Source: JABDOU01 sp041609995
GTDB taxonomy: Bacteria; Actinomycetota; Acidimicrobiia; Spongiisociales; SHLN01
Direction: 5' to 3'
NCBI GenBank assembly: GCA_041609995.1
Contig: JBFIPU010000033.1
Coordinates: 1-25,860, forward strand
Length of the DNA: 25,860 nt
Position 1 is the first letter of the stretch. Every line of letters begins with the position of its first letter. Both the position numbers and the translations under genes were made by a program. The notes beneath the pieces were generated by a model that was not told the origin of the DNA, made no database searches, and worked only from the letters and a program-made list of their open reading frames with translations. Positions 22,725-25,860 of this stretch are shown here, piece after piece.

Positions 22725-23495
22725 TCAGCTTCCGTGGGCAATGGCGCCGGCGACCGCGGGAGGGAACACTTCGCCGACGTCACGGTCGAGGCGAAGCGTG
22801 ACCACAGCCAGCTTGTCGTGGGCGGTGTCCCCGCGGTTGATGACCACGTAGGGCCGGCCCAGCATGGCGGCCCGCAGGGGGATGTCGGCGGCAGGCGTGA
22901 CCGACAGAGTGGAGCCCAGCGCCACCACCAGGTCGCTTTTCTCTGCGGAATCGAAGGCACGCTGCAGATCGTCGTAGCGGATCTCCTGGCCGAAGCTGAT
23001 CGTCGCCGGCTTCAGATGACCGCCACATCCGCACGCCGGCGGTTCTCCGGTCTTCGCAAACCGGGCGAAGTGGGGGGCCGGATCGCTGCGCTCTCCACAG
23101 CTCTGACACTCGATGAGGGCGTTGGTCCCGTGGATTTCAACGAGCCGGTTGGGTGTCGTCCCGGCGCGCCGATGGAGGCCGTCGACATTTTGGGTCACCA
23201 CCGCTTCGACCACTCCGGCCCGTTCCAGCGCCACGATCGCATCGTGCACCTCGTTCGGCACGGCCTCTCCGAACGCGACCCGGTCCTCGCTTTTCTGCTG
23301 CCAATAGGTCCGTCGCGCCTCGGCCGAGACCATGAAGTCCTGGTAATAGACGGGTTGGCGCGTTTTCCAGATCCCCTGTGGCCCTCGAAAATCCGGGATG
23401 CCCGACGCGGTCGAAATACCGGCACCGGTGAAGATGAGCATCCGGGAGTGATTTGCCAGCAGGGCGGCCAGCTCTTCGATTGCGTCCCCAGCCAT
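22725..23495 (-). CDS. NAD-dependent protein deacylase, sirtuin (Sir2/CobB family)
   Basis: A 256-residue sirtuin that removes acyl groups from lysines using NAD+. Motifs in order are FTGAGISTASGIPDFRG (NAD binding), TQNVDGLHRRAG, the catalytic His122 in EIHGTN, and a zinc site C130/C133 and C155/C157 (CQSC ... CGCG). The late GSTLSVTPAADIP completes the Rossmann fold. No YxxR pair typical of SIRT5-like desuccinylases is obvious, so deacetylation is the simplest expectation. Acetyl-CoA synthetase, encoded about 9 kb away, is a usual substrate of bacterial sirtuins. A TAGGCT hexamer stands six bases before the ATG at 23495. Confidence 0.94.
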   Translation of the reverse strand: MAGDAIEELAALLANHSRMLIFTGAGISTASGIPDFRGPQGIWKTRQPVYYQDFMVSAEARRTYWQQKSEDRVAFGEAVPNEVHDAIVALERAGVVEAVVTQNVDGLHRRAGTTPNRLVEIHGTNALIECQSCGERSDPAPHFARFAKTGEPPACGCGGHLKPATISFGQEIRYDDLQRAFDSAEKSDLVVALGSTLSVTPAADIPLRAAMLGRPYVVINRGDTAHDKLAVVTLRLDRDVGEVFPPAVAGAIAHGS

Positions 23496-23501
23496 GGATG
23501 C

Positions 23502-23507
23502 AGCCTA
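23502..23507 (-). promoter_or_regulatory. -10-like TAGGCT, leaderless-type
   Basis: Minus-strand TAGGCT ends exactly six bases before the sirtuin ATG (23495). No Shine-Dalgarno is present. Confidence 0.45.
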
Positions 23508-23656
23508 GGACCCACCCGCTTGGAGGCGGCGGGGCCCAGAGGCCGTCCGATGAGGCCATGGATGCCGCTGAGGGAGGTCAATTGGCAACGGTCACGATGC
23601 GCCGGCGTGGGTTGCGGGTGAAATCGACGTAGCAGCCGGCGCCTCGATCATGACGT

Positions 23657-23701
23657 ACCCAGGGTTCTAGGCGGCGGTTTTCGCCACCTAGAACCCTGGG
23701 T
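23657..23701. terminator. Long interrupted hairpin after the aldehyde dehydrogenase gene
   Basis: ACCCAGGGTTCTAGG (23657-23671) pairs perfectly over 15 bp with its complement at 23687-23701. After one mismatch a further 4-bp GGCG/CGCC stem closes a five-base loop. It lies seven bases beyond the mmsA stop. There is no U-run after it, so it may be a structural terminator or a small palindromic element. Confidence 0.6.
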
Positions 23702-23707
23702 TCAGCG

Positions 23708-25195
23708 CTACCCGTGCTGGGGGAAGCCGAGGTCGACGCCGCGGTGGATGGGGTCGGGCCAGCGGCTGATGAGGACCTTCTGACGGGTATAGAAATGGAT
23801 GCCTTCCGGCCCATAGATGCCATGGCTGCCGAAGTTGGAGTTCTTCCAGCCTCCAAATGAGTAAAAAGCAAGCGGTACCGGGATCGGGACGTTGATGCCG
23901 ACCATCCCGACCTCGATCTCTTCCTGGAACTTGCGCGCTGCTCCGCCGTCGTTGGTGAACACGGCGGTGCCGTTGCCGTAGGGGTTGTCGTTGATCATCT
24001 CGATCGCGTCTTCATAGCTGTCGGTGCGCACCACCGACAGCACGGGCCCGAAGATCTCATCCGTGTAGATCGACATGTCCCGTTGCACGTTGTCGAACAG
24101 CGTCGGCCCGAGGAAGAAACCTTGGCTGGGGACGTCCGCCTTCCGACCGTCGCGCACGAGCGTGGCGCCCGCCTGCTCTCCCGCGGCGATGTAGGAGGCG
24201 ACCTTGTCCCGATGCATCTCGGTCACCAGCGGGCCCATCTCGGCGCCCTCCTCGTCGCCGGGGGCCACTTTGAGCGCATCGATGCGCTCTTGTACCTTCG
24301 GCAGCAGATGCTCGGCCGCATCGCCGACGGTGACGACCACCGATATGGCCATGCATCGTTCCCCGGCCGAGCCATAGCCGGCCGAGACGGCCGCGTCGGC
24401 CGCCAGGTCCATGTCTGCGTCCGGCAGCACGATCATGTGGTTCTTGGCGCCACCGAGGGCCTGGACCACTTTGCCGTTCCTGGTCCCGGTTTCGTAGATG
24501 TAGCGGGCGATCGGCGTCGAGCCGACGAAGCTGATGGCGGCAATGTCAGGATGTTCCAGCAATGCATCGACAGCCTCTTTGTCCCCATGGACCACGTTGA
24601 GCACGCCGTCGGGCAGCCCGGCCCGCTGGAACAGCTCGGCCGCCAGCATCGAAGCAGAAGGGTCTTTCTCGCTCGGTTTGAGGATGAAGGTGTTGCCGCA
24701 CGCAATCGCCATCGGGTACATCCACATGGGAACCATGGCCGGGAAGTTGAAGGGGGTGATTCCCGCCACGACCCCCCGCGGCTGGCGCACGGTGTATGTG
24801 TCCACGCCCCGCGACACCTGTTGCGAGTAGTCGCCTTTCAGCAGGTGGGCGATGTTGCAGGCGAATTCGATGACCTCCAGGCCCCGTTGGACCTCTCCGA
24901 GCGCGTCGTCGATCGTCTTGCCGTGCTCTGCGGTGAGGAGCCGGGCGATGTCCAGTTTGTGATCGACCACCAGGTTCCGGAAGGCGAACATGATGTTCTG
25001 CCGCTGGGTGAGCGACGAGTCCTTCCAGGATTCGAATGCCCTCTTCGCCGTTTGTACGGCCTGGTCGACGTCCTCCTTCGAGGCCAGCACCACATCTGCG
25101 CTTTGGGTTCCGGTGGCGGGGTTGTAGACCGGACCGCGCCGATCGCTGGAGCCGGCGGTCGGCTTCCCGCCGATCCAATGCTCGATCAGTTCCAT
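23708..25195 (-). CDS. mmsA: Methylmalonate-semialdehyde dehydrogenase (CoA-acylating)
   Basis: A 495-residue aldehyde dehydrogenase that converts methylmalonate or malonate semialdehyde to propionyl- or acetyl-CoA in valine and inositol breakdown. It has the catalytic Cys281 in GYGSAGERCMAIS and Asn150 in TPFNFPAMVPMWMYP. It reads ALGGAKNH where ordinary ALDHs have the general-base Glu (ELGGK), which is the mark of the CoA-dependent MmsA subfamily. The C-terminal SFGGWKNSNFGSHGIYGPEG is also typical. The ATG at 25195 has a good GGGAGG ribosome site. It is divergent from a GNAT gene. No other valine-pathway gene is in the window. Confidence 0.95.
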   Translation of the reverse strand: MELIEHWIGGKPTAGSSDRRGPVYNPATGTQSADVVLASKEDVDQAVQTAKRAFESWKDSSLTQRQNIMFAFRNLVVDHKLDIARLLTAEHGKTIDDALGEVQRGLEVIEFACNIAHLLKGDYSQQVSRGVDTYTVRQPRGVVAGITPFNFPAMVPMWMYPMAIACGNTFILKPSEKDPSASMLAAELFQRAGLPDGVLNVVHGDKEAVDALLEHPDIAAISFVGSTPIARYIYETGTRNGKVVQALGGAKNHMIVLPDADMDLAADAAVSAGYGSAGERCMAISVVVTVGDAAEHLLPKVQERIDALKVAPGDEEGAEMGPLVTEMHRDKVASYIAAGEQAGATLVRDGRKADVPSQGFFLGPTLFDNVQRDMSIYTDEIFGPVLSVVRTDSYEDAIEMINDNPYGNGTAVFTNDGGAARKFQEEIEVGMVGINVPIPVPLAFYSFGGWKNSNFGSHGIYGPEGIHFYTRQKVLISRWPDPIHRGVDLGFPQHG

Positions 25196-25252
25196 GTGTT
25201 ACCTCCCGAACCAACGCTAGCGGGCTTCCGGAGGACGGTGAAGGCGAGTAGC

Positions 25253-25258
25253 TAGCCT
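25253..25258 (+). promoter_or_regulatory. -10-like TAGCCT, leaderless-type
   Basis: TAGCCT ends exactly six bases before ATG 25265 of the acetyltransferase gene. No ribosome site is visible at normal spacing; GGAGG at 25230-25234 is too far away. Confidence 0.45.
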
Positions 25259-25264
25259 TCAGCC

Positions 25265-25860
25265 ATGGATGACGTCGACGTTGCCAATCGGCTCGGCCCG
25301 CCACCCGGGTCGGTCAACACCTTTCGGCTCGAGACGCAGCGTCTGGAGCTGGCCGTCGCCGAGGAGTCCGACGCCCGGGCCCTGTTCGACTTGTTCACGG
25401 GACCCGACCGGGAAGCGATCGTCGAGAACCTTCGGTGGGACGGACCCGACGCCTACAACGAATTCGAGGCCTTCATGCTCGCCGCCAATACCGACCAATA
25501 CGCCGAGGCCGGCTTCCATTGGTCGATCCGCGATCGGACCGGTGAGCTGACCGGGACCGAGGGCCAAGCCATGGGCCACATTGGGACCCGTCCCGTCATG
25601 CCGGGACGGGGTGACATGGGCTACTGGCTGGGACGGCCCTACTGGGACTGGGGCATCATGACCGAGGCGCTCACCGCAGTCCGGGATCTGGCGTTCGAAG
25701 AGCTGAACCTGGCCAAGCTCGACGCCGAGGTGTTCACCGACAACGTTGCCGGCAACCGGCTGGTCGAACGCGTGGGGATGACCAAAGAAGGCACCGTACG
25801 CCGCTACATGTTCAAACGCGGGCGGTGGGTCGACGCCAACCGCTACGGCATGCTCTACGA
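25265..25860 (+). CDS. GNAT family N-acetyltransferase, RimJ/RimL type (partial)
   Basis: The frame runs from ATG 25265 beyond the window end, 198 full codons seen. It begins MDDVDVANRLGPPPGS and then shows the RimJ/RimL pattern: FRLETQRLELAVAEESDARAL, a central GHIGTRPVMPGRGDMGYWLG (strand beta4 region), WDWGIMTEALTAVRDLAFEEL and NVAGNRLVERVGMTKEGTVR, where the N...A.....E..GF-like stretch binds acetyl-CoA. The cellular target (protein N-terminus or small molecule) cannot be told. It is divergent from mmsA. Confidence 0.85.
   Translation, partial: MDDVDVANRLGPPPGSVNTFRLETQRLELAVAEESDARALFDLFTGPDREAIVENLRWDGPDAYNEFEAFMLAANTDQYAEAGFHWSIRDRTGELTGTEGQAMGHIGTRPVMPGRGDMGYWLGRPYWDWGIMTEALTAVRDLAFEELNLAKLDAEVFTDNVAGNRLVERVGMTKEGTVRRYMFKRGRWVDANRYGMLY

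Overview
The window is high-GC DNA (roughly two thirds G+C by eye) from an actinobacterium. The support is an F420/deazaflavin-type (Ddn-like) reductase, a DUF3140 protein, type II glutamine synthetase, a GlnR-like box, and several TAnnnT -10 hexamers 6-7 bases before start codons, as in leaderless actinobacterial transcripts. A member of or near class Acidimicrobiia is my guess, but nothing in the window proves a class. No rRNA, tRNA, CRISPR, phage or transposase gene was recognised.

Region 1 (1-5999): the tail of a secreted Ig/Big-like protein, then a compact operon for a soluble NAD-linked, selenium- and Mo/W-dependent formate dehydrogenase. The catalytic gene (398-2314) is read through an in-frame UGA at 644-646 as selenocysteine, with a SECIS-like hairpin whose loop is GGTCT directly after it. 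It starts without the usual N-terminal Fe-S domains. Those domains, including the CxxCxxxC cluster domain that normally begins the catalytic module, form the C-terminal part of a separate gene two places downstream (4119-5069). Between them lies a NuoE-NuoF fusion (2314-4122), and the operon ends with fdhD (5062-5841). The genes overlap by 1, 4 and 8 bases. This split, order-permuted FdhA is the most unusual system in the window.

Region 2 (6000-7830): an intergenic block of REP-like palindromes, a 30-base tandem repeat and a duplicated 3' gene end, followed by a leftward pair encoding a CopD-like membrane protein and an M15 peptidase lipoprotein.

Region 3 (7828-13861): a large secreted SGNH hydrolase, an enolase-superfamily sugar-acid dehydratase, a Ddn-like reductase, acetyl-CoA synthetase and a small conserved lipoprotein-like membrane protein.

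Region 4 (13881-17796): SurE, DUF3140, release factor 3 and the AzlC/AzlD branched-chain amino acid exporter.

Region 5 (17861-21480): an arsenite-oxidase-type (Aio/Idr superfamily) molybdoenzyme with its Tat-exported Rieske subunit, divergent from a membrane-anchored cupredoxin that could carry its electrons. A palindrome matching the DosR/DevR box architecture lies between them. The large subunit appears to lack two of the arsenite-site residues, so its substrate is open.

Region 6 (21512-25860): glnII behind a GlnR-like box and followed by a strong terminator, a sirtuin, methylmalonate-semialdehyde dehydrogenase, and the start of a GNAT acetyltransferase. Taken together the genes suggest a respiratory, metabolically versatile actinobacterium that uses formate, acetate, propionyl/valine-type carbon and an inorganic redox substrate.
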